Assembly: GCF_004791165.1 (NCBI RefSeq)
Contig: NZ_SRUZ01000001.1
Coordinates: 974,382-1,038,381 of the forward strand
Reading direction: 5' to 3'
Length of the DNA stretch: 64,000 nt
DNA from: Mesorhizobium sp. M8A.F.Ca.ET.218.01.1.1
GTDB taxonomy: Bacteria > Pseudomonadota > Alphaproteobacteria > Rhizobiales > Rhizobiaceae
Part shown: positions 38,886 through 50,559 of the stretch, in pieces
How the letters are laid out: every line of letters begins with the position of its first letter
How positions within the stretch are numbered: position 1 is the first letter of the stretch
The notes under the pieces: generated by a model
What the model was told of the DNA's origin: nothing
Databases searched by the model: none
Seen by the model: the letters and a program-made list of their open reading frames with translations, nothing else
Made by a program: the position numbers and the translations under genes

Positions 38886-39653
38886 TTAATTCCGGTACAC
38901 CGGCTCCTGCTCGTCGAGGATCGCCTTCAACTCGGCGAGGTGACGCTCGGCCTGGCCGGGATAGTCGTCCATCTCGCTCGCCGCCTTCTCGGCGATCGCG
39001 TCGGAGAGCGTGCGCAGCGGGCGACCGGTCCACAGCGCCTTGATGTAGGTCTCGGCGGCGCGCTCGAAATAGAACATGCGGTTGAAGGCGTCGGCGACGG
39101 TGTCGCCGATGACCAGCACGCCATGGTTGCCCATCACCATCACCTTGACCTTGGGGTCAGCGAGAAGCTGCGAGCAGCGTTCGCCCTCTTCCTCGAAGGC
39201 CAGCCCGCCATAGTGCGCGTCAACGACATGGCGGTTGAAGAACATTGCCGAATTCTGGTCGATCGGCGGCAGCGTCGAGTCGGCCAGCGAGGCCAGCACG
39301 GTGGCGTGGATCGAATGGACATGCATGACGCAGCGCGCGTGCGGTACGTTGCGATGGACGGCGCCGTGCAAGCCCCATGCCGTCGGGTCGGGTGCATTAG
39401 GCCCCGAAAGCGTGTCGGGGTCGTTGGCGTCGATCTCGATCAGGTCGCTCGCCTTGACGCGTGAGAAATGCACCTGGTTGGGGTTCATCAGGAACCTGGT
39501 GCCGTCGTCGTTGATGGCCAGCGAGAAATGGTTGGCCACCGCTTCGTGCATGTTGAGCCGCGCCGTCCAGCGGAAGGCGCAGGCGAGATCGACGCGCTCT
39601 TCGTAGAAGGGCAGGTTGGTCAGCTTTTCCTTCTGCAGGCGGGCAATGCTCAT
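38886..39653 (-). CDS. Class II aldolase/adducin family protein
   Basis: A 255-residue protein with the class II aldolase fold. The zinc-binding HVHSIH and later NHGVL histidines are present, and the N-terminal NHFSLAI segment is typical. Members include fuculose- and ribulose-phosphate aldolases/epimerases, but this longer adducin-like type is mostly uncharacterised. It lies 81 bases upstream of the end of the urease cluster on the same strand, without obvious functional connection. Confidence 0.82.
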   Translation of the reverse strand: MSIARLQKEKLTNLPFYEERVDLACAFRWTARLNMHEAVANHFSLAINDDGTRFLMNPNQVHFSRVKASDLIEIDANDPDTLSGPNAPDPTAWGLHGAVHRNVPHARCVMHVHSIHATVLASLADSTLPPIDQNSAMFFNRHVVDAHYGGLAFEEEGERCSQLLADPKVKVMVMGNHGVLVIGDTVADAFNRMFYFERAAETYIKALWTGRPLRTLSDAIAEKAASEMDDYPGQAERHLAELKAILDEQEPVYRN

Positions 39654-39733
39654 GCTAAAATTCCTCCGGTTTCGGCAAGAATGCCGCGCTCCGCTGGTGC
39701 CCGCAACCGCTTTCGCTTGGTGCAGACGGCCAG

Positions 39734-40371
<638 letters not shown>

Positions 40372-40375
<4 letters not shown>

Positions 40376-40812
40376 ATCGGAAACTCCATAATGGCAAGAG
40401 CCGCGAAGCCGAGCCCGATCAGCAGGCACAGCGGCGAATAGAGACTGGTATCGAGCCACGCGAAAGGCTGTTGCGGCGCCAGCCGGCGCCACCAGGGCGT
40501 GAAACCGGCAATGCCACGCCCCAGGAACACCAGACCGATCAGCATCGACGTGGCGGCAAGGCCCTCCTTGGGAAAGGGCGAGGCGAAGAACCCGATGAGC
40601 GCCAGCGGCCAGAGCGTCGCCAGGCCAAGGCAGGCGGCAACGGCGAAACTGGCGATCGGTGTCGGCATTTCGTCGACGCCGCGAAAACCGACGACGGCAT
40701 GGGCGCAGGACGCGGCATCCCTGCCCGGCCAGATGCCGCCGATGCCCCAATAGACATGCAGTGTCGTGATCAGCAGCAGCACGAATGAGAGGACGAAGGC
40801 GAGGAGGATCAT
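40372..40812 (-). CDS. DUF3995-type membrane protein in the urease operon
   Basis: A 146-residue protein with four hydrophobic helices. The opening [19 protein letters not shown] and the later [12 protein letters not shown] segments fit the DUF3995 family. It overlaps both ureF and ureG by four bases, so it is strictly cotranscribed and translationally coupled with urease maturation genes. A role in nickel or urea handling is only an inference from position. Confidence 0.72.
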
Positions 40813-41480
40813 GAGCGGAACAATCGCGAATACTGGGTTTCGTGCTTCATCGCCATGACGTCGGAGACGAAGGCGCAGCCGCCGAGATCGTCCGATGTCG
40901 AGCGGGACGCGCGCGCCGCGGCCGACAGCGCCAGCGGCTCGAAGCCGGCAAGCAGCGCGGTGGCTTCGTTCTGACCGATGACGCCGAGCCGGATCGCGGC
41001 CTGGACGAGGTTGGAAAAGAAGGCTTGCAGGAAGGCGGACAGCGCGTCCTGCAGCGCAACGCCATTGCCCCCGGCGACAGCGCCGACAGCGACGCAATAG
41101 GCGCATTCGGCCGGCAACCGCTCCAGCACGGAATTGGGCCAGGCGCCGGCCGCTTTAAGGAAGGCCGCACCTTGCAGCGTGGCCTCGGCGTGGCGTTCGC
41201 GCGAGCCGGCCAGTGCCTCGGCCAGAGCGGCGACCTCGGCCAGATCGCTGCCTTCGCGGGCGCGGCGCCAGCTCTCGGCGAACAGCACGGCATCGTTCCA
41301 GCCGGAGCCCATCTCGACCAGCGTCTCCAGCCAGCTGGCAAGGCCGGCGGCATCGGCCACCAACCCGTCATGCACCGCGCGCTCCAGACCATGGCTGTAG
41401 GCAAAGCCGCCGACCGGAAAGGCCGGCGACAGCCATGCCATCAGCCGCAGCAGGGCGATGCCGGAGGGCTGGTCAGTCAT
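40809..41480 (-). CDS. ureF: Urease accessory protein UreF
   Basis: A 223-residue all-helical chaperone that with UreD and UreG assembles the activation complex. [24 protein letters not shown] near the N-terminus and the [33 protein letters not shown] segment are diagnostic. Its start lies 8 bases inside the end of ureE. Confidence 0.93.
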   Translation of the reverse strand: MTDQPSGIALLRLMAWLSPAFPVGGFAYSHGLERAVHDGLVADAAGLASWLETLVEMGSGWNDAVLFAESWRRAREGSDLAEVAALAEALAGSRERHAEATLQGAAFLKAAGAWPNSVLERLPAECAYCVAVGAVAGGNGVALQDALSAFLQAFFSNLVQAAIRLGVIGQNEATALLAGFEPLALSAAARASRSTSDDLGGCAFVSDVMAMKHETQYSRLFRS

Positions 41481-42036
41481 GATGATGATCGTGATGCGAA
41501 TGCGCATGGCTGTGCGAATGGGATTCGCCGTGGCCATGGCTGTGCGCCTCGGCGTGGGCATGGCCATGCCCGCCGGAATAGGCGCCGCGCACCGGCTTGA
41601 ACGGCTCCGAGACGTCGCGCACCGTGGCGCCGAGCCCCTCCAGCATCGCCTTGATGACATGGTCGCGCAGGATGAGGATACGGTGCGCCTCGATGCCGGC
41701 GGCGAGGTGGCGGTTGCCGATATGCCAGGCGAGTTCGGTCAGATGCACGGCGTCGCGGGCGCGGATGTCATAGACCTCTTCGGGCGCCGCGATAATCTCG
41801 ATATGACCGCCGTCCTCCAGCACCAGCCGGTCGCCGTCGTTCAGGGCAACGGGCTCGGGCAGGTCGACCAGCACCTTGCCGCCGTCGGCAAGTTCGATGG
41901 CGCGGCGGCGCAGATGCCGCTCGTCATGGGCGAGGACCGCACGGCCGGAAGGCACGGTGGTCGCGGCCGTGCCGGCAGGCAGCACCGAGACCGCGCGCGG
42001 AAATTTGGTGAAGTCGGTGTTGAGGTTGAGCTTCAT
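41473..42036 (-). CDS. ureE: Urease nickel metallochaperone UreE
   Basis: A 187-residue protein that delivers nickel to the urease activation complex. The N-terminal half is the UreE peptide-binding domain and the middle holds the metal domain ([14 protein letters not shown]). From about residue 155 the tail is extremely histidine-rich, with alternating H-S and H-G units ending HHDHHHD, as in nickel-storing UreE forms. The next genes ureF and ureG follow without gaps. Confidence 0.93.
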   Translation of the reverse strand: MKLNLNTDFTKFPRAVSVLPAGTAATTVPSGRAVLAHDERHLRRRAIELADGGKVLVDLPEPVALNDGDRLVLEDGGHIEIIAAPEEVYDIRARDAVHLTELAWHIGNRHLAAGIEAHRILILRDHVIKAMLEGLGATVRDVSEPFKPVRGAYSGGHGHAHAEAHSHGHGESHSHSHAHSHHDHHHD

Positions 42037-42051
42037 TTCATGGCTCCGCCA

Positions 42052-42154
42052 TTAGAGCGCCGCGCGTCCCCTTGGACGCGCAAAGGACGCTCTAACATGT
42101 TTGAATCTATGCATCGTGCTTTCCGAAAACCGATTCCGATTTTCGGGCCGATGC
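42052..42154. repeat. Composite palindromic repeat
   Basis: TTAGAGCG at 42052 pairs with CGCTCTAA ending at 42095, enclosing the stem CGCGTCC-CCTT-GGACGCG. A second palindrome GCATCG...CGATGC (42111-42154) encloses CCGAAAA...TTTTCGG. This composite is one of the commonest intergenic repeats in rhizobial genomes. Its right part provides the last codons and stop of the glutathione S-transferase pseudogene. Confidence 0.8.
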
Positions 42155-42669
42155 ATTGGCTTGGGCACGGGCGCGGGCTGGGCGGCCCAGCACGCGGTCG
42201 AAATAGGCGTTGACGCGGTCGGATTCGATCGGGAAGCGGCCGGCTCGGGCCCAGCCGCCCATATCGCCGAGCAGCACGTCGACGGCGGAAAACCGGTCGC
42301 CGAGTGCGAACGGTTTGTCGCCAAGCCGGCGATCCAGCGCCTTGAGTTCCGTAGCGAAATCATAGGCCGCCGCGGGGCCGACCTCGACCCGCACTTCCCT
42401 GGGTAAGAGGAAGCGATGGCGCAATTTGTTCCACAGCGGCGCCTCGAATTCGCTCTGGGCAAAATGCATCCAGGAATCCATCTCGGCACGGCCCGCAAGG
42501 CCCGGATTGGCGCCCATGCCTTTATCGGCGTGCTTGTCGGCGAGATAGACGCAGATCGCCGCCGCGAGCGGAGCTTGACCTCGACGAATTCATAGGGCTG
42601 CCCGAGTTCCTCGAGCATCCAGAGGACGCGGCTGACCCGGGACCCACGCGATCCAATGGCCTTGTACAT
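42107..42669 (-). pseudogene. Glutathione S-transferase pseudogene with internal deletion
   Basis: The start region (from 42669) encodes a thioredoxin-fold opening, MYKAIGSRGSRVSRVLWMLEEL through FVEVKLR. The sequence then jumps near 42570 to the AAAICVYLADKHADKG segment in a different frame and continues to a normal C-terminal domain. About 25 codons that should lie between these segments are missing, and the deletion length is not a multiple of three. The last residues come from the adjacent repeat. An intact GST of a different subgroup lies at 50560. It is probably inactive unless the deletion is a sequencing error. Confidence 0.75.
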
Positions 42670-42713
42670 CGCTGAACCTGCCTTTCCCCGAAACTCTAGA
42701 TCATCGGCTGGCG

Positions 42714-43307
42714 TCATACGATCGTGTCGAAGAGCCGCAGGATGAACGATATCTGGTAGATCAGCGCCGCCGTGACGAAGGCGATGTGGAAGCGGCGGTC
42801 GCGGACCAGGATCGCGGCGATGCAGAGCGCGACGAAGATCGGCGTTCGGAACAGATATTCGTTGCCGAAGCGGGCGAAATGCTCCGGCCCTTTCAGCAGG
42901 GTGTCGATCACATCGAGCAGATAAGTCGCCGCCAGAAGGCCGAAGAACCAGGCGCGGCGCGAGTAAAAATAGTCCTCGTAGCTGGTGTAATCGAGCATCG
43001 AATCCGGAAACAGCAGCGCGCACAGCAGGAACAGCGTGATGGCGTAGAAGATGATGAACAGGTACTTGCCGAAGGTCCAGGTTTCGATGGCGTAAAGGCC
43101 GAACTCCCACCACCAGAAATGCACCATCATCAGAAGCACCGAGGCGACCCAGGCGAGGTGCACGGGATAGAGCCGGTACTGGCCGGGATGCTGGACGATG
43201 CGAGCCAGCCCCGACAGAAGGCGAGTGACGCCGAGCCCGATCACCATGCCCATGACGATGCGAATATGCGGGAAGATGTCGTGGGGAGAGGCTATTTCGG
43301 TGGCCAT
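42714..43307 (-). CDS. Four- to six-helix membrane protein of unknown function
   Basis: A 197-residue integral membrane protein with about six hydrophobic stretches (IVMGMVIGLGVTRLLSGLA, ASVLLMMVHFWWWEF, LFIIFYAITLFLLCALLF and others). I do not recognise a named family. It lies between ureC and the GST pseudogene on the urease strand. No motif links it to urease, although co-transcription is possible. Confidence 0.75.
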   Translation of the reverse strand: MATEIASPHDIFPHIRIVMGMVIGLGVTRLLSGLARIVQHPGQYRLYPVHLAWVASVLLMMVHFWWWEFGLYAIETWTFGKYLFIIFYAITLFLLCALLFPDSMLDYTSYEDYFYSRRAWFFGLLAATYLLDVIDTLLKGPEHFARFGNEYLFRTPIFVALCIAAILVRDRRFHIAFVTAALIYQISFILRLFDTIV

Positions 43308-43405
43308 GCCTAATCACAATACGGCTTTTCGAGGCCGCATATTGCGGTGTGGAATCCTCCCCTGCAATGGATTTTGCACCACTTGAGGCGGTCGCCGATT
43401 TCGCA

Positions 43406-45118
<1,713 letters not shown>

Positions 45119-45285
45119 CAGCGATTGCTCCCGAAATGCGGTATGGTCGAAACCCGGCTGCACATTGCCGCCACCCAATGGTCACGCAATGACCCGCTGG
45201 GCGACACCTTCTGATCCCATTTGGCGGTTGAGGTTGGCAGGCCACCCCAAAACGACCGTTTGCCAAACCGATGGAAGGAAAATCC

Positions 45286-45663
45286 ATGCGCAAAACGATA
45301 GTTCTTGCAACCGCCGCCAGCCTGATGCTGGCGGGTGCCGCCAGTGCCCAGCAGCAGCCTGCTCAACAGCCCGCTCCGACCGCGCCGGCCCCAGCCGCCC
45401 CTGGCGGCCAGCAGGCCGCCCCGGCGATTCAGAGCGTCAACATCGTCGACATCAGCGAGTTGCCGAAGGACACCCAGACGCAGGTCAACCAGGTGATCTC
45501 CCAGCGTGGCGATGCCGGCCTGCAGAAGCTGCGCAGCTCGATCGATGCCACGCCCAAGGTGAAGTCCGCCCTCCAGGCCAAGGGAATGACCTCGGCTCAG
45601 GTGGTCGCGGCCAGCATGGAGCCAAACGGCGCGCTGACCCTGATCACCAAGAAGGCGAGTTAA
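45286..45663 (+). CDS. Small secreted protein of unknown function
   Basis: A 125-residue protein with a Sec signal peptide (MRKTIVLATAASLMLAGAASAQ) followed by a Q/P/A-rich linker (QQPAQQPAPTAPAPAAPGGQQ). A compact C-terminal part contains KDTQTQVNQVISQRGDAGLQKLRSSIDATPKVKSALQAKG. GGAAGGAAAATCC precedes the ATG. It is oriented against the urease genes and is divergent from ureC. I do not recognise the family. Confidence 0.8.
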   Translation: MRKTIVLATAASLMLAGAASAQQQPAQQPAPTAPAPAAPGGQQAAPAIQSVNIVDISELPKDTQTQVNQVISQRGDAGLQKLRSSIDATPKVKSALQAKGMTSAQVVAASMEPNGALTLITKKAS

Positions 45664-45777
45664 AGGCCCGGCGCGGCGGGCCGGTATCCGGTCCGCCCAC
45701 CGAATCGGAGAGGGAACCGTGGCAGGGCTGGCGTCGTTTTGTTTCCTGAGCGTTGGAACAAACCGCGGAAGTGACCG

Positions 45778-46272
45778 ATGACCGATACCACCTTGCCCGA
45801 TATCCGTTGGCTGCATGCCGTTGCAGCCGCTGCGTTTCTGGCAGTGAGCCTCCCCCAGGCCGCGCTGAACGCGCAGGGCCTTCAGAGCCCGGAAACCGTC
45901 GACCGCATCGTCGGCTCGCAAGTCAACCAGGAAGAGGCCAAGACGACCGCTGAGATTGGAAAGGTCAATTCGGCGATCGACCGCACGCGGGAAAATATCA
46001 GCACGGTGCGCAAGACCTCCAAGCTCGACAAGGTCGATATCGTGTTCCTGACCGATGCGGCGCGCAGCGAAGGCGGCCCGCCGCCGGTCATCGAGAACAA
46101 AGTCCGGCAGCATCAGGACGATGTTACCGAGCTGCGCAAGGAGATCGAGGCCAACGCGCTGCTCTTCAACGCCATCGAGTCGCGGCGCGTGCTTGCGCAA
46201 GACGTTCTCGCCGTGGAATTCGACGATCCCGGAAAGATCGTCATCTACGCGGCCGCCAAGCCATCGGACTGA
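45778..46272 (+). CDS. Secreted or membrane-anchored helical protein of unknown function
   Basis: A 164-residue protein with a hydrophobic N-terminal segment (LHAVAAAAFLAVSLPQAALNA), probably a signal peptide, then a charged helical region likely to form a coiled coil (QVNQEEAKTTAEIGKVNSAIDRTRENISTVRK). No family is recognised. It follows the small secreted protein on the same strand, and both lie between ureB and ureC. Confidence 0.72.
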   Translation: MTDTTLPDIRWLHAVAAAAFLAVSLPQAALNAQGLQSPETVDRIVGSQVNQEEAKTTAEIGKVNSAIDRTRENISTVRKTSKLDKVDIVFLTDAARSEGGPPPVIENKVRQHQDDVTELRKEIEANALLFNAIESRRVLAQDVLAVEFDDPGKIVIYAAAKPSD

Positions 46273-46346
46273 GCGACGCGCAGCGCGTGCGTTCATGCCT
46301 GCGCTGAAGTCGCTCGCCGGCCTTGCGCGCGAAGCACGAGACGTCC

Positions 46347-46652
46347 TCACAGCTTACCCATTACCTTCTGCTGGAATCCATAGACCTCGCGCTTGCCGCC
46401 AAGCGGCACCAGCGTGACGTCGCGTTCCTGCCCCGGCTCGAAGCGCGTGGCGGTGCCGGCGGCGATGTCGAGGCGCATGCCGCGCGCGCTCTCGCGGTCG
46501 AATGTCAGCGCCTCATTGGTTTCGAAGAAATGATAATGGCTGCCGACCTGGACCGGCCGGTCGCCACTGTTGGCCACTTTCAGGGTGACGGTCGGCAGAC
46601 CCTTGTTGAGTTCGATGTCGCCTTGGGCAGGCATGATTTCGCCGGGGATCAT
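46347..46652 (-). CDS. ureB: Urease beta subunit
   Basis: A 101-residue structural subunit of the urease heterotrimer. It starts at [16 protein letters not shown] and contains [11 protein letters not shown], both diagnostic. It begins 6 bases after the HupE/UreJ gene. Unlike most clusters, ureC does not follow directly. Confidence 0.95.
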   Translation of the reverse strand: MIPGEIMPAQGDIELNKGLPTVTLKVANSGDRPVQVGSHYHFFETNEALTFDRESARGMRLDIAAGTATRFEPGQERDVTLVPLGGKREVYGFQQKVMGKL

Positions 46653-46658
46653 CGGACC

Positions 46659-47246
46659 TCACACGACGCCGAAGACGAGGCCGACGCCGATCGCCGCGCA
46701 GGCGGCACCCACGATGCGGGCCACACCACGAAATCTCATGCCGAGGCCGAGCCCGGCGGCGATGCCTATGGCATGGAGCAGCACGGTGGCGATGGCAAAG
46801 CCGGCCATATATTCGAGCCCGCCGGCATTTTCCGGCACTTCCGTGCCATGGGCGTGGCCGTGAAACAGCGCAAACAGGCCGATGATAGCGACACCGGCCG
46901 AAACGGGGAGATCGACCGCCAGCGCGACCAGTAGCCCGAGCGCCACGACCGAGGCCAGTATGCCCGGCTCAACGAACGGCAACGGCAGATGGGCCATGCC
47001 AAGGGCCGCGCCGGCCAGCATGATGCCGACGAACGCCGCCGGCCAGGCCCAGATCGCCTTGCCGCCCTTGAGGGCCGCCCACAGGCCGACAGCGAGCATC
47101 ACCGTCATGTGGTCGAGGCCCGACAATGGATGCGTGAAGCCGGCCATGAGGGAGGACGTCGGGCCGATGCCGACATGGGCGTAGGCAGGCATGGCTGCCG
47201 CCACGAGCAGGATCGCCGAGAGGCACAGGCGTTTGACAGGGATCAT
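46659..47246 (-). CDS. ureJ: HupE/UreJ-family nickel permease
   Basis: A 195-residue membrane protein with a signal-like N-terminus and six helices. The conserved HVGIGPTSSLMAGFTHPLSGLDHM opens the mature protein, and ALFHGHAHG lies in a later helix. Members transport nickel (HupE) and are often found inside urease operons, as here between ureA and ureB. Confidence 0.88.
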   Translation of the reverse strand: MIPVKRLCLSAILLVAAAMPAYAHVGIGPTSSLMAGFTHPLSGLDHMTVMLAVGLWAALKGGKAIWAWPAAFVGIMLAGAALGMAHLPLPFVEPGILASVVALGLLVALAVDLPVSAGVAIIGLFALFHGHAHGTEVPENAGGLEYMAGFAIATVLLHAIGIAAGLGLGMRFRGVARIVGAACAAIGVGLVFGVV

Positions 47247-47269
47247 TTACTTGCCTTTCGTTTGCGGTG

Positions 47270-47524
47270 TCAGGCGGCCCTGCGGGGACCGCAGCCCTCG
47301 GCCTTGAGCACGCGTTTGGTCGAAGCCGGATATTTCTTCAGCATCGCGGCGGGACGGATCGGCCGGGCTGTAAAATCGCCGCCGCAGTTCGGGCAGACGC
47401 CGGCAAGCACGTTTTCGACACAGCCGGCGCAGAAGGTGCACTCGAAGGTGCAGATCCGCGCATCCTTCGCTTCCGGTGGCAGGTCCTTGTCGCAGCATTC
47501 GCAGTTCGGGCGCAGCTCAAGCAC
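47270..47524 (-). CDS. DUF1272 zinc-ribbon-like protein in the urease operon
   Basis: An 84-residue cysteine-rich protein. CECC, CTFECTFCAGC and CPNCGGDF supply four metal-binding cysteine pairs, the DUF1272 pattern. The basic tail ends KRVLKAEGCGPRRAA. It lies 10 bases after ureA and 23 bases before the nickel permease gene, so it is part of the urease operon. Metal sensing or delivery is possible, but no function is known to me. Confidence 0.85.
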   Translation of the reverse strand: MLELRPNCECCDKDLPPEAKDARICTFECTFCAGCVENVLAGVCPNCGGDFTARPIRPAAMLKKYPASTKRVLKAEGCGPRRAA

Positions 47525-47534
47525 GTCGGCCTCC

Positions 47535-47837
47535 TCACCTGATCGGTTCGTGCACGGTCACCAGCTTGGTGCCATCGGGAAAGGTCGCTTCCACCTGCAC
47601 GTCATGGATCATCTCGGCGATGCCTTGCATCACCTGCGCGCGGCTGACGACATGGGCGCCGGCCTCCATCAGTTCGGCCACCGGGCGGCCATCGCGGGCG
47701 CCCTCGACGACGAAATCGGTGATCAGCGCGATGGCTTCCGGATGGTTGAGCTTGACGCCGCGCTCCAGCCGCTTGCGCGCCACGATCGCCGCCATGGCGA
47801 TCAGCAGCTTGTCCTTTTCCCTTGGCGTCAGGTTCAT
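47535..47837 (-). CDS. ureA: Urease gamma subunit
   Basis: A 100-residue structural subunit. [45 protein letters not shown] and the C-terminal [18 protein letters not shown] are diagnostic. ATG 47837 gives the standard length. It follows ureD by 28 bases. Confidence 0.96.
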   Translation of the reverse strand: MNLTPREKDKLLIAMAAIVARKRLERGVKLNHPEAIALITDFVVEGARDGRPVAELMEAGAHVVSRAQVMQGIAEMIHDVQVEATFPDGTKLVTVHEPIR

Positions 47838-47865
47838 GCGTCTTCCTGAAATGATGCGGACACAG

Positions 47866-48708
47866 TCACAGTGACCATAATTTGGGCAACCCCGCCCTTC
47901 CGTTGAGCAATCCGACGAGCGGGACCAGCCGTTGGCGCAGCTGGTAGCCGTCCTCGGCGTAGAGCCTCGCAAGAAGCTTGCCAGATGTCTTCACGGTCCA
48001 GACACTGGCGCCACCTCGGTCGCCAATGATCTCCCGGACCGGATCGAGCAGAGCCTCGGCTCGCGGCGACACCAGCAGCAGCGTTGCCACGGCGATCGCG
48101 CCACCGGATATCGCCGTACGGGCCAGGGTGTCGGCAATGGCAGGTCCGATGCGGAAATCCTCGGCATGAATGAGGGCTCCTTGCCTGCGGATACGCCAGC
48201 GATCGCGAAAAGTGCCCTGCGCGGCACGTTCGCCCATGGCCAGGCGGCCGAAGACGGCCGCTTCCAGCACCAGCGCCTCGGCTCCGGCCGCAAGCTCGAC
48301 ATCGAGCGTGCGGGCAAAGGCGGCGCGGTCGAAGACGATGGTTTCCTGCGGCAGCCAGGCGATGCTGCCGTTCTCGCCGACGGTCAGCTTGACCCGCACT
48401 TCGGCATGGTCCGATGCGGCGCGATAGACTTTTTCGCAGGCCTGGGTTGTTACCGCGGCGCTGGCATCCGCGCCGACATCCACGTCCCAACCGAGGCGGT
48501 CGCCGCCGGTCAGCCCGCCGGCGGTGTTGATCAGGACGGCCTCCAGCGGACCGGCCGAAACGGCCGGCAGCCTTATCTTGGCCGAGCCGTCCTGATAGAG
48601 GCGCCGCAGCCGCGTGCGGCCGTCGACGCTGGCGCAACCAAGCTGCGCCTTGCCCGCCGCGCGCTGGGCCAGTTGACCTGATAACTTCGTATTTTCGATC
48701 GTATCCAC
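47866..48708 (-). CDS. ureD: Urease accessory protein UreD
   Basis: A 280-residue chaperone that binds apo-urease and recruits UreF and Ure[24 protein letters not shown] and [15 protein letters not shown] are conserved UreD segments, as is GRLAMGERA. It is the first urease gene, with the promoter presumably in the 200-base gap to the divergent acyl carrier protein gene. Confidence 0.93.
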   Translation of the reverse strand: MDTIENTKLSGQLAQRAAGKAQLGCASVDGRTRLRRLYQDGSAKIRLPAVSAGPLEAVLINTAGGLTGGDRLGWDVDVGADASAAVTTQACEKVYRAASDHAEVRVKLTVGENGSIAWLPQETIVFDRAAFARTLDVELAAGAEALVLEAAVFGRLAMGERAAQGTFRDRWRIRRQGALIHAEDFRIGPAIADTLARTAISGGAIAVATLLLVSPRAEALLDPVREIIGDRGGASVWTVKTSGKLLARLYAEDGYQLRQRLVPLVGLLNGRAGLPKLWSL

Positions 48709-48909
48709 GCCGTCAGGTTAAGCACTGTGGCGGTTTTGTCGACATATAGCTTGTTGCTTGATGGCGTTTCCGTTTCTATAGAGGGAACCACCTTGGTACG
48801 GTCGGGCGACGCTTGACGGGGGTATAAGGCGAAGATCGCGGCCTGATATCGAGGATAAGAAGGCGCTGTTCAGTTGGCGCCGGGAAACGACAAGTGGGGA
48901 AGAAACCGA

Positions 48910-49164
48910 ATGGCTGACCAGCTGGCAACGGACATCATCGAGAAGATCAAGGCCCATGCCGAGCCGGGCGGCGAGGAAATCACCACCACTACCGAATTGA
49001 CGGCGCTCGGCATCCATTCGCTGGAGTTGACCGAGATCATCTTCGACCTCGAGGAGCAATATGGCATCGAAATCGAGATGAACACGGTCGATGCCTGGAG
49101 CAATCTCAAGAATGTCGGCGACATGGTCGAGGCCGTTCGCGCGCTGATCGAAAAAAAAGCCTGA
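48910..49164 (+). CDS. NodF-like acyl carrier protein
   Basis: An 84-residue acyl carrier protein. [37 protein letters not shown] is close to the NodF pattern rather than to AcpP. The phosphopantetheine serine is S37. The aspartate that precedes it in almost all carriers (DSL) is H36 here (HSL), which is unusual. It precedes a ketosynthase by 4 bases, so the two probably extend or transfer a special fatty acid. There are no nod genes nearby, so a Nod-factor role is not implied. Confidence 0.85.
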   Translation: MADQLATDIIEKIKAHAEPGGEEITTTTELTALGIHSLELTEIIFDLEEQYGIEIEMNTVDAWSNLKNVGDMVEAVRALIEKKA

Positions 49165-49168
49165 CCGA

Positions 49169-50377
49169 ATGCTGAAGCGCGTCGTCATTACCGGCATCGG
49201 CGGGCTGTGCGGATTGGGCACCGATGCGCAGGCAATCTGGGCCGAGATGCGGGCCGGCCGGTCGGCGATCGGCCCGATCGACAATCCCTTCCTGCACGAC
49301 CTGAAGGTCAAGACCGGCTGCGAGATCAAGGCACTGCCGGATCACGGCATCGAGCGCAAGCAACTGGTGTCGATGGATCGCTTCAGCCTGCTGGCGGTGA
49401 TCGCGGCGAAGGAAGCCATGCGGCAGTCCGGATTGGTGCCGCATGCGGACAATACCTATCGGATGGGAACCATCGTCGGTGTTGGCGTCTGCGGGTTCGA
49501 GACGGTCGAGGAGAACTATCGCGCCATCCTGATCGAGGGCAAGAATCGCGCCGGCATCTTCACCGTTCCCCGGGTCATGCCGGGCGCGGCCGCCGGCCAG
49601 GTCAGCATGCATCTGGGTTTGCGCGGACCGGTGTTCGGCGTCACTTCGGCCTGTTCGTCAGCCAATCATGCCATCGCCTCTGCGGTCGACCAGATCAGGC
49701 TCGGCCGCGCCGACGTCATGGTGGCCGGTGGCACCGATGCGCCGCTGGTGTGGGGCGTGCTGAAGGGCTGGGAGGCGCTGCGCGTTCTGTCGCCCGACAC
49801 GTGCAGGCCGTTCTCGGCCGACCGCCAGGGCCTAGTGCTGGGCGAAGGCGCCGGCATGGCGGTTCTGGAAAGCTACGACCACGCGATGGCGCGCGGCGCC
49901 ACCATTTTGGCCGAGATCGCCGGCGCCGGCCTTTCGGCCGACGCCTCCGATATCGTCGCGCCGACCGTCGAGGGTCCGGAAGCGGCCATGCGCTTCTGCC
50001 TGGCCGATGCCGGGCTCAATCCCGAGGATGTCGACTACCTCAACGCGCACGGCACCGGCACGAAGGCCAACGACCAGATCGAAACCCTCGCGATCAAGCG
50101 CGTCTTCGGCGACCATGCCCGCGCGCTCTCCGTCTCATCGACCAAGTCGATGCACGCGCATTGCCTCGGCGCCTCGGGCGGGCTGGAGATGATCGCCTGC
50201 GTCATGGCGATCCGCGAAGGCGTCGTGCCGCCAACGGCGAATTACCGCGAGGCCGATCCCGACTGCGATCTCGACGTGACGCCGAATGTCGCGCGCGAGC
50301 GCAAGGTGCGCGCCGCCATCAGCAATGGCTTTGCCTTCGGCGGCACCAATGCGGTGCTGGCCTTCAAGGCCATCTAG
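49169..50377 (+). CDS. NodE-like beta-ketoacyl-ACP synthase
   Basis: A 402-residue condensing enzyme of the FabF/NodE type; this is also NodE length. The catalytic residues are complete: C162 ([10 protein letters not shown]), H294 (NAHGTGT) and H331, with K326 in KSMHAH. It pairs with the adjacent NodF-like carrier. Possible products are unusual acyl chains for membrane lipids, lipopolysaccharide or a signalling molecule (inference). Confidence 0.88.
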   Translation: MLKRVVITGIGGLCGLGTDAQAIWAEMRAGRSAIGPIDNPFLHDLKVKTGCEIKALPDHGIERKQLVSMDRFSLLAVIAAKEAMRQSGLVPHADNTYRMGTIVGVGVCGFETVEENYRAILIEGKNRAGIFTVPRVMPGAAAGQVSMHLGLRGPVFGVTSACSSANHAIASAVDQIRLGRADVMVAGGTDAPLVWGVLKGWEALRVLSPDTCRPFSADRQGLVLGEGAGMAVLESYDHAMARGATILAEIAGAGLSADASDIVAPTVEGPEAAMRFCLADAGLNPEDVDYLNAHGTGTKANDQIETLAIKRVFGDHARALSVSSTKSMHAHCLGASGGLEMIACVMAIREGVVPPTANYREADPDCDLDVTPNVARERKVRAAISNGFAFGGTNAVLAFKAI

Positions 50378-50559
50378 TACCGGGCGGTCACCACCTGTTC
50401 GGGCGGCTACTATCCGCCCGGGCGATCCGATCGATTGACTATCCATGCACGGTGAAAGCGTCGCCGCCATATTGATCCGGCCCGACCGCAGCCCTAATTC
50501 TTGGCCGACCCGCCAACACCGCGCCGCTTGGTGCGAATCCCCCCGCTCAGGAGTTCTCG

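Noticed and set aside
42052..43317. 421-residue fusion of membrane protein and GST
   Set aside because: The frame joins an antisense-quality sequence with the GST start. The membrane protein at 42714-43307 is clear in another frame.
48910..50377. Nodulation locus nodFE
   Set aside because: The pair is NodFE-like, but no nodABC, nod-box or other symbiosis gene is visible nearby, so a Nod-factor role is not claimed.
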